From: Vibrio splendidus | Lineage (GTDB): Bacteria; Pseudomonadota; Gammaproteobacteria; Enterobacterales; Vibrionaceae | Direction: 5' to 3' | Assembly (NCBI RefSeq): GCF_003345295.1 | Contig: NZ_CP031055.1 | Location: 2,976,001-3,040,000 of the forward strand | Length of the DNA stretch: 64,000 nt | Part shown: piece after piece, positions 18,000 to 25,996 of the stretch | Numbering within the stretch: the first letter of the stretch is position 1 | How the letters are laid out: each line of letters begins with the position of its first letter | The notes under the pieces: generated by a model | What the model saw: the letters and a program-made list of their open reading frames with translations, nothing else | Database searches by the model: none | What the model was told of the DNA's origin: nothing | Program-made: the position numbers and the translations under genes

Positions 18000-18698
18000 C
18001 TATTCTTTCAGCAATGAGGGCCTTGATACACACTCATGATTTTCATCTGCCAATATCAAAAACTCAGCAACCGACAATTTTCTCAAAGACGCTTTACCGA
18101 CAAAAGCACCATAGCTCTCTACAGACGATAAACGGTTAATCACAAAATTAGGCAATGTTTGGTTGAACTCAAAGTTATCAAACTGTTTACCAGAACAAGT
18201 CTGAAACGTTTTGCCATTCCAATAGCCCTGCAAAAGTTCTAACCCTTCATCATTTTGCTTCTCGGTAACATCGAGAACGGATATCGCTTCCTGTTTATAT
18301 CTGTCGAGTTGAACCGACTGTAACGGTAATACTTTTTTACCAATACGATACTGTTGATACACAGCCTCACCAGACTGATTAAAGCGCACATGTACACGAT
18401 ATGGAACCAACGCCAGTGAATCATCGCGTAGCTCACCTTCACGTACAAATTCACGAAGCACATATTCCGACCAAACATAGTCAGTTTTGTACCAGCCGTA
18501 ATCGCCCATGGTGACATAGTCAGCAGAAGTATGAGGTTGTGTTAGCTTGTTGGTGACCCAGTAGAAACTTGTCGCGTCGCCCATGACTTGGCCGCCGGTG
18601 TGAGTTTCAAATTGCTCTAGGTTTTTGCTGGGGCTGGTTGATGAACAGCCAATGAGGAATGTAGATAATAGTGAAACGAGAAGAAATGCTTTTTTCAT
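18000..18698 (-). CDS. YjaH-type DUF1481 lipoprotein
   Basis: The gene encodes 232 residues with a lipoprotein signal: MKK, a hydrophobic core and the lipobox LIGC, placing the modified cysteine at residue 18. Ser-Ser follows, which suggests outer-membrane sorting. The rest is a soluble periplasmic domain resembling DUF1481 (YjaH in E. coli), which also lies next to hupA there. Function is unknown. It is 47 bp downstream of hupA on the same strand without an obvious terminator between, so it may be co-transcribed at low level with hupA. Confidence 0.75.
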   Translation of the reverse strand: MKKAFLLVSLLSTFLIGCSSTSPSKNLEQFETHTGGQVMGDATSFYWVTNKLTQPHTSADYVTMGDYGWYKTDYVWSEYVLREFVREGELRDDSLALVPYRVHVRFNQSGEAVYQQYRIGKKVLPLQSVQLDRYKQEAISVLDVTEKQNDEGLELLQGYWNGKTFQTCSGKQFDNFEFNQTLPNFVINRLSSVESYGAFVGKASLRKLSVAEFLILADENHECVSRPSLLKE

Positions 18699-18745
18699 AA
18701 AAACCTGTACCGAGGTGGAATACGACTACCTCGGTACAGTTTAGA

Positions 18746-19018
18746 TTATTTCACTGAATCTTTCAGCGCTTTACCTGCAACAAATGCTGGAACATTTGCA
18801 GCAGCGATTTGGATCTCATCACCAGTTTTTGGGTTACGACCAGTGCGAGCTGCACGGTGGTTTACTTTAAAAGTACCAAAACCAATTAGCTGAACTTGAT
18901 CGCCATCTTTAAGAGCATCTGTAACACCGCCAAGAGTCGCTTCTAGAGCAGCTTTAGCTTGTGCTTTAGAAAGGTCCGCTTTTTCAGCAATAAAGTCGAT
19001 TAATTGAGTCTTGTTCAT
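18746..19018 (-). CDS. hupA: Nucleoid-associated protein HU, alpha subunit
   Basis: A histone-like dimer that binds and bends DNA without strong sequence preference. It has exactly 90 residues, with the N-terminal helices MNKTQLIDFIAEKADLSKAQ and the DNA-clasping arm region HRAARTGRNPKTGDEI. The HU-alpha rather than beta identity follows from the neighbours (purHD, yjaG, hemE side as in E. coli) and the ending GKALKDSVK. AAGG precedes the ATG. The divergent CNNM gene starts 270 bp away, leaving room for both promoters. Confidence 0.97.
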   Translation of the reverse strand: MNKTQLIDFIAEKADLSKAQAKAALEATLGGVTDALKDGDQVQLIGFGTFKVNHRAARTGRNPKTGDEIQIAAANVPAFVAGKALKDSVK

Positions 19019-19288
19019 TTTAGGTTTCCCTTCTTTGTATTTTTGAATTCAATTTACTCTAAAACATAAATGCCCCATCTGGCAAAGGTTTGTCGTCGAT
19101 CTTTAGCTCTAATGCCGTAGTTTTAGCCATAATATGAGTAATAACTCACAATTTGTTACTGATTTTATTGAGCAAGCCCTTGTTTAAAAGGGGCTGAGAG
19201 GCAAATTAATGATGACCTAGCCACTACTTTATCTCTATAATCCACGCTGAATCGCTGCTAAAGCGTACAATTTAATTTAAGGGCAAAC

Positions 19289-20440
19289 ATGCTGCTGCTA
19301 ACTATTTACGTCTCCATTGCTATTGGAGTTTCTTTCATTTGTTCTGTTTTAGAAGCTGTACTTTTGAGTATTAGTCCGAGCTATATTGCTCAACTAAAAC
19401 AAAATGGGCACCCTGCAGCAGAGTCTTTAGACAAACTGAAAACAGACATTGACCGCCCGCTCGCGTCAATTTTAACGCTCAACACCATCGCGCACACAAT
19501 CGGTGCTGCGACGGCAGGTGCACAAGCGGCTGTGGTTTTTGGTAGCCAATGGTTAGGTGTATTCTCTGCCGTACTGACTTTGGGTATTTTGGTTTTATCT
19601 GAGATTGTTCCAAAAACCATTGGTGCAACCTACTGGCGCCAACTTGCTCCAGCATCATCAAACGTACTTCGCTGGATGGTTTTCTTTCTAACACCGTTTG
19701 TCTGGTTCTCAGAACAGATCACCAAACGTCTTGCTCGTGGCCACCAAGCACCAAAAATGCGTGATGAGCTGTCTGCAATGGCTATTTTGGCAAAAGAAAG
19801 TGGTGAGTTTGCTGAAGGCGAATCAAAAATTCTGAGCAACCTATTAGGCATTCAAGATGTGCCCGTGACTCAAGTAATGACGCCGCGCCCTGTTGTATTC
19901 CGCGTCGATGCCGAAATGAGCGTGAATACGTTCCTAGAGCAACACAAAGACACACCATTCTCGCGCCCATTGGTTTACAGCGAGCAAACTGACAACATCA
20001 TTGGTTTTGTACACCGTCTGGAGCTGTTTAGATTACAACAAGCGGGTTGTGGCGAGAAAGCTCTGGGTGAAGTAATGCGCCCTATCCACGTGTTGCTGAA
20101 CAATATGGGCTTGGCTAAAGCCTTTGACCAAATGATGGCAAACCGCCTGCAGCTTTCCTTAGTGGTTGACGAATACGGTACGATTCAGGGCATCATCACC
20201 CTAGAAGATATCTTTGAGCACCTAGTGGGCGAAGAGATCGTCGACGAGGCAGATAAGACAACTGACATGCAAGAACTGGCATTTCAACGTTGGGAACAAT
20301 GGAAAGAAACACACGGTGTTATCGAAAACCGCGATGAAGAGGACGAGCTAGAGGAAAAAACTCTAACAGACAACGACACCTCAGACTCAAAGTCAGCGGA
20401 TGAAGACAAGGTTCAAAAAGAAGACAAAAAAGACGCTTAA
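19289..20440 (+). CDS. CNNM (DUF21)/CBS-pair membrane protein
   Basis: The gene encodes 383 residues. The N-terminal half is a DUF21/CNNM transmembrane domain of three to four helices (about 1-150; motifs ILTLNTIAHTIGAA and LSEIVPKTIGATYW). A CBS pair follows (about 195-315; VTQVMTPRPVVF, LVVDEYGTIQGIITLEDIFE). The tail after about 330 is highly acidic and lysine-rich, and the usual CorC/HlyC C-terminal domain is missing. CNNM proteins are linked to magnesium or other divalent-ion transport, with the CBS pair binding ATP; this one is a likely inner-membrane relative, but its ion is unproven. Confidence 0.85.
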   Translation: MLLLTIYVSIAIGVSFICSVLEAVLLSISPSYIAQLKQNGHPAAESLDKLKTDIDRPLASILTLNTIAHTIGAATAGAQAAVVFGSQWLGVFSAVLTLGILVLSEIVPKTIGATYWRQLAPASSNVLRWMVFFLTPFVWFSEQITKRLARGHQAPKMRDELSAMAILAKESGEFAEGESKILSNLLGIQDVPVTQVMTPRPVVFRVDAEMSVNTFLEQHKDTPFSRPLVYSEQTDNIIGFVHRLELFRLQQAGCGEKALGEVMRPIHVLLNNMGLAKAFDQMMANRLQLSLVVDEYGTIQGIITLEDIFEHLVGEEIVDEADKTTDMQELAFQRWEQWKETHGVIENRDEEDELEEKTLTDNDTSDSKSADEDKVQKEDKKDA

Positions 20441-20467
20441 TCTCAATTTGATACCGTCAGATACAAC

Positions 20468-20495
20468 AAAGGCTCCCTAGGGAGCCTTTGTTTTT
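20468..20495. terminator. Terminator between convergent CNNM gene and yjaG
   Basis: The perfect palindrome AAAGGCTCC-CTAG-GGAGCCTTT is followed by GTTTTTATT on the plus strand. It probably serves mainly the CNNM gene. Confidence 0.85.
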
Positions 20496-20520
20496 ATTCG
20501 TACTTTGATGCGATAGCGAA

Positions 20521-21114
20521 TTATAACGCTACACCAATGTTACTTACTGGGTCTTCACGCAGTTCGTGGCGTAGATCTTTGATCAGATCTAGGTCACGCT
20601 CAGTCGTTTCACGTAGAGGTCGGAAGATGGCCCACTGAACGTCCCACTCTTCACACACCGCTTCGTTTTCTTTCTGGTTTTCGTTTGTCACTTCTTCAGC
20701 GCCTTGAGCAAACTCAAGCTCAGCAACCGTCTTCACCGATTGTTGACTCACTTTAATTACAGTTTCAAGCAGATGTTCACGATCAAGTAAGCCATGAATT
20801 AACGTTGCCAAGCCTTGGCACGCGTCCATCGCAGGGTAAACACCGTAAAAATCAAAATCATCTCCACTTGGGAATAGCTCTTCGACTTTCTCAAGTTGAC
20901 GCTCAAAATTCACCTTTGCCGTTTTAACGGTTAGGATTTCCCAAATGCTATCCAAAACATCACGATAGATTCGAGCTTCCGCAAATTCTGTATTCTCACA
21001 AAACATGGCATAGTTAGGGTACATACGCTCACATAGACACGCCATAAAGGTAATTTGTTGCCAAGGTTCTAACTTTTCTAGACGAACCTGCAGTGGATTC
21101 TGAAGCATAGTCAC
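20521..21114 (-). CDS. YjaG-type DUF416 protein
   Basis: The gene encodes 197 residues, mostly helical and acidic, with no signal peptide. The start MTMLQNPLQVRLEKLEPWQQ and the segment FMACLCERMYPNYAMF match the DUF416 family, named YjaG in E. coli, where it also lies between hemE and hupA. Start could be ATG 21114 or 21108. Function is not established. The next gene is divergent with a 65-bp gap. Confidence 0.8.
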   Translation of the reverse strand: MTMLQNPLQVRLEKLEPWQQITFMACLCERMYPNYAMFCENTEFAEARIYRDVLDSIWEILTVKTAKVNFERQLEKVEELFPSGDDFDFYGVYPAMDACQGLATLIHGLLDREHLLETVIKVSQQSVKTVAELEFAQGAEEVTNENQKENEAVCEEWDVQWAIFRPLRETTERDLDLIKDLRHELREDPVSNIGVAL

Positions 21115-21179
21115 TCAATAATTGCAGAAAAAGACAGCGAAAGTGTACTTGATAAACCTAGGATGGAAAAGGTAGGCCG

Positions 21180-22106
21180 ATGAACAATTTTACGAATAAG
21201 CTCTATATTCTTACTGAGCATGACGATACTTATACGCAACTGATTCTAAACCAAGGGTTACCTGACCTCGAAATCACTCAAAACCCCGAATTAGCTGAGA
21301 TCGTGCTGGCTTCTCCTCCTTTAATCGCGGAGCGACTTAATGAGTTTAAACATCTAGATTGGGTGCAAAGTACCTACGCAGGAATCAATAAACTCACTCA
21401 GCCGGATCTGCGTCAAGATTATACGCTGACCAACGTCAAAGGCATCTTCGGCCCTGCGATTGCTGAATACGTGTTAGGTTACACGATCAGCCACTGTAGA
21501 CACTTCCCTCACTACCACCAGCAACAAGCACAACGAAGCTGGCAACCACAGCTATATACTAGCCTAACTGACAAAACCATGGTGATTTTAGGGACAGGTT
21601 CAATCGGCAGTCATTTAGCGAAAACCGCAGCTGCCTTTGGTATTCATACCATTGGAGTCAACCGTACCGGCATTCCATCAAAGCAAGAGACCTTTAAAGA
21701 CACTTTCCACATCAATGAGATAGAGGCTGCCCTTAAGCAAGCGGATATCGTGGTCAACACCTTGCCATCAACAGATGAAACCTATCAATTACTCAATCAA
21801 ACGACCTTAAGTTACTGCTCGAATGTGCTGCTCTTTAATGTTGGCAGAGGAGAGAGCTTAGATAACAAAGCCTTGCTGCTTGCGATTAAGAATAAGTGGG
21901 TTGAGCATGCTTTCTTGGATGTGTTTGAAAGTGAACCCCTCTCGCAGGAGCACCCTTTCTGGACATTGCCGCAAGTGACCATCACCCCGCACATTGCAGC
22001 GCTGAGTGAGCCAAGGCAGGTGGTAGAGATCTTCGCCGAGAATTACCAACAGTGGCGAGATGGCTTTAAACTTAACCATGTCATCGATTTTGATAAAGGC
22101 TACTGA
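21180..22106 (+). CDS. D-isomer 2-hydroxyacid dehydrogenase family protein
   Basis: An NAD(P)-dependent oxidoreductase of 308 residues. The Rossmann dinucleotide motif ILGTGSIGSHLAKTAAAFG lies at about 136-154. The catalytic Arg is in LFNVGRGESLDN, the Glu in DVFESEPL and the His in ITPHIAALSEP. The closest relatives in enteric bacteria reduce glyoxylate or hydroxypyruvate (GhrA-like), but the substrate cannot be read from sequence. Its stop TGA shares one base with the ATG of the next gene, so the two are translated together. Confidence 0.85.
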   Translation: MNNFTNKLYILTEHDDTYTQLILNQGLPDLEITQNPELAEIVLASPPLIAERLNEFKHLDWVQSTYAGINKLTQPDLRQDYTLTNVKGIFGPAIAEYVLGYTISHCRHFPHYHQQQAQRSWQPQLYTSLTDKTMVILGTGSIGSHLAKTAAAFGIHTIGVNRTGIPSKQETFKDTFHINEIEAALKQADIVVNTLPSTDETYQLLNQTTLSYCSNVLLFNVGRGESLDNKALLLAIKNKWVEHAFLDVFESEPLSQEHPFWTLPQVTITPHIAALSEPRQVVEIFAENYQQWRDGFKLNHVIDFDKGY

Positions 22107-22699
22107 TGCCCTCATCGTTACTCAAAGAGATTCGACAGTGCCGAGCTTGTGAACCTCACCTATCACACGGTGCTAACCCGGTGATTCAAGCGAATCCAAA
22201 CGCGCGCTTGCTTATTATTGGGCAGGCACCCGGCATCAAGGTTCATGAGTCATCGATCCCTTGGAATGATGCCAGTGGCGAACGATTAAGAGAATGGTTA
22301 GGGATAGATAGCGATACGTTTTATGACGAACAAAAAGTCGCGATTGTTCCTATGGGGTTTTGTTATCCGGGAAAGGGAAAGAGTGGCGATCTCCCACCAC
22401 GTAAAGAGTGTGCGGAGCTTTGGCATAACAAAGTGCTGCAATCGCTACCCAACATCCAAATGACACTGCTGATTGGTCAGTACGCACAAAACCATTACCT
22501 AACAAACAAAACCACCAGCACACTGACCGCAACCGTACGTGATTGGCAAAGGTGGGCGCCTGAGTTTTTGCCTCTACCTCACCCTTCGCCACGCAATAAT
22601 ATCTGGCTAAAGAAGAACCCTTGGTTTGAGAGTGACGTTATTCCTTACATCCAAAAGCACATCTCGGAGCACTTGGCCTACTATGATCCAAATACCTAA
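22106..22699 (+). CDS. Uracil-DNA glycosylase family protein, probable 4Fe-4S type
   Basis: The gene encodes 197 residues. Cys12 and Cys15 (CRAC), Cys86 (GFCYPG) and Cys102 (KECAELW) have the spacing of the four cluster-binding cysteines of family 4 uracil-DNA glycosylases. The active-site regions are IIGQAPGIKVHES (motif 1; family 4 usually has GEAPG) and LPHPSPRNN (motif 2). It would remove uracil or a related damaged base from DNA, unless the Gln substitution alters specificity. It overlaps the dehydrogenase gene by one base and ends in a strong terminator. Confidence 0.8.
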   Translation: MPSSLLKEIRQCRACEPHLSHGANPVIQANPNARLLIIGQAPGIKVHESSIPWNDASGERLREWLGIDSDTFYDEQKVAIVPMGFCYPGKGKSGDLPPRKECAELWHNKVLQSLPNIQMTLLIGQYAQNHYLTNKTTSTLTATVRDWQRWAPEFLPLPHPSPRNNIWLKKNPWFESDVIPYIQKHISEHLAYYDPNT

Positions 22700-22754
22700 T
22701 TAGCTGCACATCCACGATGATTAAGCCGATATTGGATGTAGATAAACAGATAAT

Positions 22755-22790
22755 AAAAAAGCGCTGCCGATTTCTCGACAGCGCTTTTTC
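22755..22790. terminator. Bidirectional terminator between the glycosylase gene and hemE
   Basis: The stem GCGCTG-CGA / TCG-CAGCGC is flanked by A6 and T5, so it can stop transcription from both converging genes. Confidence 0.9.
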
Positions 22791-22807
22791 TAAAAACACA
22801 TACTGAA

Positions 22808-23875
22808 TTACTTATGGTATGGCTTAGATAGGTCGTGAACTGCGTCCACAAATACACCAGCATTTTCTGGTGGCACATCTAGGTGAATACCATGGCCAAG
22901 GTTAAATACGTGACCAGTACCGCCGTCACCAAAACCTTCAAGGATAGTGCCGACTTCTTCACGAATACGCTCAGGTTGTGCGTAAAGCACTGATGGGTCC
23001 ATGTTGCCTTGTAGAGCCACTTTATCGCCAATACGCGCTTTTGCATCCGCAATATTGATTGTCCAGTCTAGACCCACCGCATCACAGCCAGTCGCTGCGA
23101 TAGATTCTAGCCACATGCCACCGTTCTTAGTGAACAGAGTAACCGGTACACGGCGACCTTCGTTTTCACGGATTAGGCCATCTACAATTTTATGCATGTA
23201 CTGTAGTGAGAACAGGTTGTAGTCACGCGGAGTAAGTACACCACCCCATGTGTCGAATACCATTACCGATTGTGCACCCGCTTTAATTTGCGCGTTCAGG
23301 TATTCAATAACGGTGTCAGCCAGTTTATCTAGAAGTAAATGCAGTGTTTGTGGCTCTGCGTACATCATCTTCTTGATCTTAGTAAACGCCTTCGAGCTGC
23401 TGCCTTCAACCATGTAAGTTGCCAGTGTCCAAGGGCTACCAGAGAAACCAATCAATGGCACTTCGCCTTTCAGATCTTTACGGATCTGACGAACGGCATT
23501 CATTACGTATTGAAGCTCTCCTTCTGGATCAGGTAGGCCAATCTTCTCTACGTCAGCTTTACATGTGATAGGACGTTCAAACTTAGGACCTTCACCAGTT
23601 TCAAAGTACAAGCCTAAGCCCATTGCATCAGGGATAGTTAGGATGTCAGAGAACAAGATTGCCGCATCAAGCGGGAAACGACGTAAAGGTTGAAGTGTTA
23701 CTTCTGATGCCAGTTCAGCGTTTTTGCACAAAGACATGAAATCGCCAGCTTCAGCGCGCGTTGCTTTGTACTCTGGAAGATAGCGGCCAGCTTGGCGCAT
23801 CATCCATACTGGTGTGTAATCAACAGGCTGTTTTAAAAGTGCGCGTAAATAGCGATCGTTTTTTAATTCGGTCAT
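22808..23875 (-). CDS. hemE: Uroporphyrinogen decarboxylase
   Basis: Converts uroporphyrinogen III to coproporphyrinogen III in haem synthesis. From ATG 23875 it has 355 residues, the usual length, and begins MTELKNDRYLRALLKQPVD as the enteric enzyme does. The frame continues to 23929, but those 18 codons run into the promoter's -10 region and are not conserved. The substrate signature WMMRQAGRYLPEYKATRAEA and the second motif IGFSGSPWTLATYM are intact. It is transcribed away from the candidate small RNA at 24061. Confidence 0.97.
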   Translation of the reverse strand: MTELKNDRYLRALLKQPVDYTPVWMMRQAGRYLPEYKATRAEAGDFMSLCKNAELASEVTLQPLRRFPLDAAILFSDILTIPDAMGLGLYFETGEGPKFERPITCKADVEKIGLPDPEGELQYVMNAVRQIRKDLKGEVPLIGFSGSPWTLATYMVEGSSSKAFTKIKKMMYAEPQTLHLLLDKLADTVIEYLNAQIKAGAQSVMVFDTWGGVLTPRDYNLFSLQYMHKIVDGLIRENEGRRVPVTLFTKNGGMWLESIAATGCDAVGLDWTINIADAKARIGDKVALQGNMDPSVLYAQPERIREEVGTILEGFGDGGTGHVFNLGHGIHLDVPPENAGVFVDAVHDLSKPYHK

Positions 23876-23919
23876 TCCGTTAAATTCCAATTCAATCTTG
23901 TCTAGTTTTGATGGCAAGT

Positions 23920-23928
23920 ATTCTAACA
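23920..23928 (-). promoter_or_regulatory. hemE: Extended -10 promoter of hemE
   Basis: On the minus strand TGTTAGAAT forms an extended -10 element about 45 nt before the hemE ATG. No good -35 is seen, which is common for extended -10 promoters. It supports the start at 23875. Confidence 0.55.
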
Positions 23929-24060
23929 CTGATTGAAGGGTAAAAGCTGTGTGCTTTGCAACCTAGATCAAGTTATTAACTTTTAAATCAATGCTTAATT
24001 TGCACCCAATTGCAGGAGCATGTTAAAAATTTGTTCGCTAGCGAAAATTACAATTATAAC

Positions 24061-24133
24061 ACCTGAGTAGTCACTACTCAGCATCTCATAACGACATCTT
24101 ACTTACCCCCTCCACTTGTGGAGGGTTTTTTTT
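24061..24133 (+). ncRNA. Candidate small RNA between hemE and nudC
   Basis: TTGTTC (24031-24036), an 18-bp spacer and TATAAC (24055-24060) make a plausible plus-strand promoter. About 70 bp downstream a stem CCCTCCAC / GTGGAGGG is followed by eight T (24108-24133), oriented for the plus strand only. No plus-strand gene lies between, and both neighbours are on the minus strand. The transcript would have a 5' hairpin (perfect 9-bp arms, 24063-24081), a single-stranded C-rich stretch and the terminator: the layout of an Hfq-dependent small RNA. I do not recognise it as a named one. A terminator for a spurious antisense transcript is the alternative. Confidence 0.5.
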
Positions 24134-24174
24134 AGCTTTTGACCACCTATAGGCCAAATACTATCATAGGTATA

Positions 24175-24960
24175 TTAGTACTCTATCGTCTGCTCCGTCA
24201 CATCATCTTTCGCCACGTCACCCACAGTTTTCTCAATCAATTGTCTCGCAATCGTTCCTACAGGTGCAACATCAGGCAGGCTTGTTACATCAAACCATTG
24301 GGCATCCGACAATTCACTATAATCTGGTTTAAGCGTTCCACCAGCATAGTCAGCCAGAAAGGCCATCATCATACTCGACGGAAACGCCCATGGCTGGCTG
24401 CTAAAGTAACGAATATTAGCAACATCGATACCAGTTTCCTCTTTGACTTCTCTTGCCACACACTGCTCTAAGGTTTCTCCGACCTCTAGGAAGCCCGCTA
24501 TCACGGTATACATACCAGTTTTATGCCTTGGGTGCTGTGCAAGCAATATCTTGTTGTCGTTACGTACAGCGACAATGATGCACGGGAAGATACGAGGATA
24601 ATGAAGCGTTCGGCAATCTCCGCATTGCATCGCCACCTGATTATGATTGAGGTGATTACGACCGCCACACTGAGGACAAAAACGCATACTTTGCGTCATG
24701 TGCCCATACTGGATAGCTTTGCTTGCTGTCAGAAAACTCGATTCAGGCCAGTGTAATAACTCACGTAGGTTTATCATGGTCAACTCACTCTCAACATCAC
24801 AGTCGTTGAGCCAATACACCTTACGACCTTGATGCTGACCAATACAGATTGCATGCTCGACACTCAGCCCTAGCTCCTCTGCTGAGCCATAAGGAAACTG
24901 ATCATTATTAACCCAAATATCACTACCTGAAACGACGCACCAATAAGCTTGCTCTGTCAT
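24175..24960 (-). CDS. nudC: NAD-capped RNA hydrolase / NAD(H) diphosphatase NudC
   Basis: Hydrolyses NADH and removes NAD caps from RNA 5' ends. It has 261 residues from ATG 24960 (269 from ATG 24984, which has GAGG upstream and is also possible). It carries a four-cysteine zinc ribbon (CPQCGG and CGDC), the Nudix box GFLEVGETLEQCVAREVKEE with TGID, and the NudC-specific SQPWAFPSSMM motif just after. Its position next to rsd and near hemE is as in E. coli. Confidence 0.93.
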   Translation of the reverse strand: MTEQAYWCVVSGSDIWVNNDQFPYGSAEELGLSVEHAICIGQHQGRKVYWLNDCDVESELTMINLRELLHWPESSFLTASKAIQYGHMTQSMRFCPQCGGRNHLNHNQVAMQCGDCRTLHYPRIFPCIIVAVRNDNKILLAQHPRHKTGMYTVIAGFLEVGETLEQCVAREVKEETGIDVANIRYFSSQPWAFPSSMMMAFLADYAGGTLKPDYSELSDAQWFDVTSLPDVAPVGTIARQLIEKTVGDVAKDDVTEQTIEY

Positions 24961-25155
24961 TTTGTTATCACTTTTTTTTAACATCCCTATGCCTCATTGC
25001 TTGCAGTTCGTTCATTTTACTGGCAATCTAATTTCATACTAGAGTTGTAGCAGAGAATATTTCAAGCTATTACTTTTAGTAGTTACCAATAAACGGACCT
25101 TGCTTAGGCAATTACCATGATCACAAGGTTGTGATCAGATCATGAGGACATGGTC

Positions 25156-25647
25156 ATGCTAAATAAATTCAAACAAATACAAGAACAATGGGGTGGCTCT
25201 AATGAGGTCATCGATCATTGGCTCGAAACTCGACAGTCTCTAATCGTTGAGTATTGTAAGCTTGCCGCTCTACAGCCTTCATCGTCGAAAGCAACGGCAA
25301 TCACCGAACTGCCTTCTCCAGAAGAACTCCAAAAATTCAGCCAACACCTTGTTGATTACATCTCCGAAGGTCATTTCAAAATCTATGACATGGTGATGGA
25401 CAAATGGCAGTCTACTGGCTTCAAAGCAACAGACGAAATCAACCAGTCTTATGGTCATATCGTCCTTACCACGGACCCTCTGCTCAACTTCACCGATAAG
25501 TACGCCGCCATTGAAGCTAGTGATACATTAGAAAGCTTTGATAGTGAGCTGTCACTTATAGGTGAGATTCTTGAGGCTAGGTTTGCGGTTGAAGACCAGC
25601 TGATACAACAAATTGCCGACAGCCTAGCGGTTCCACCAGGAGCTTAA
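25156..25647 (+). CDS. rsd: Regulator of sigma D (Rsd)
   Basis: An anti-sigma factor that binds sigma-70 as cells stop growing, and in E. coli also stimulates SpoT. It has 163 residues from ATG 25156, chosen because GAGG lies 8 nt before it; the ATG at 25150 is only 2 nt from that site. The N-terminal MLNKFKQIQEQWGGSNEVID and the overall helical composition match the Rsd/AlgQ family. It is divergent from nudC, as in E. coli, and followed by a terminator. Confidence 0.88.
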   Translation: MLNKFKQIQEQWGGSNEVIDHWLETRQSLIVEYCKLAALQPSSSKATAITELPSPEELQKFSQHLVDYISEGHFKIYDMVMDKWQSTGFKATDEINQSYGHIVLTTDPLLNFTDKYAAIEASDTLESFDSELSLIGEILEARFAVEDQLIQQIADSLAVPPGA

Positions 25648-25663
25648 TGGCTTAACACCTTCT

Positions 25664-25691
25664 AAGCTTGCCTCTGTGCAAGCTTTTTGTT
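25664..25691 (+). terminator. rsd: Intrinsic terminator of rsd
   Basis: The stem AAGCTTGC / GCAAGCTT is followed by TTTGTTTTG, 17 bp after the rsd stop. Confidence 0.8.
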
Positions 25692-25942
25692 TTGTCTGTA
25701 GCGTTACCTAACACATCCAACTCTTTTACCAGAGCCTATTGGTTCCTCCCTACTCTGATGTTTTGCGATAACCCGACGTAACACTTCTCACCAGTTTCAT
25801 CCTCAGCGCCTCCCTGTAAACACGTAAACTACCTTAGAGAAAGTACTATCGACTAAGTCCACCAGCCAAGCAATCGACAAGCAAGCATACCTATCAACTT
25901 CGAATCGATAAGCCTCTCGTTAAACACTTATACGCCAGATAC
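25692..25942. other. Intergenic stretch without recognised features
   Basis: I see no reading frame with family character, no clear promoter and no strong hairpin in these 250 bp between the rsd and rpoC terminators, the ends of two convergent units. Confidence 0.6.
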
Positions 25943-25970
25943 AAAAAAGGCACCCGAAGGTGCCTTTTCT
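25943..25970 (-). terminator. rpoC: Terminator of the rpoBC operon
   Basis: On the minus strand AAAAGGCACC-TTCG-GGTGCCTTTTTT: a strong stem with a TTCG loop and six T, 27 bp after the rpoC stop. Confidence 0.92.
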
Positions 25971-25996
25971 TATCTCTTAGAGACTACTCGTAGAGC

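Noticed and set aside
24107..24133. Reading the hairpin as the nudC terminator
   Set aside because: On the minus strand the stem is followed by GGTAAG, not T; the T tract is on the plus strand.
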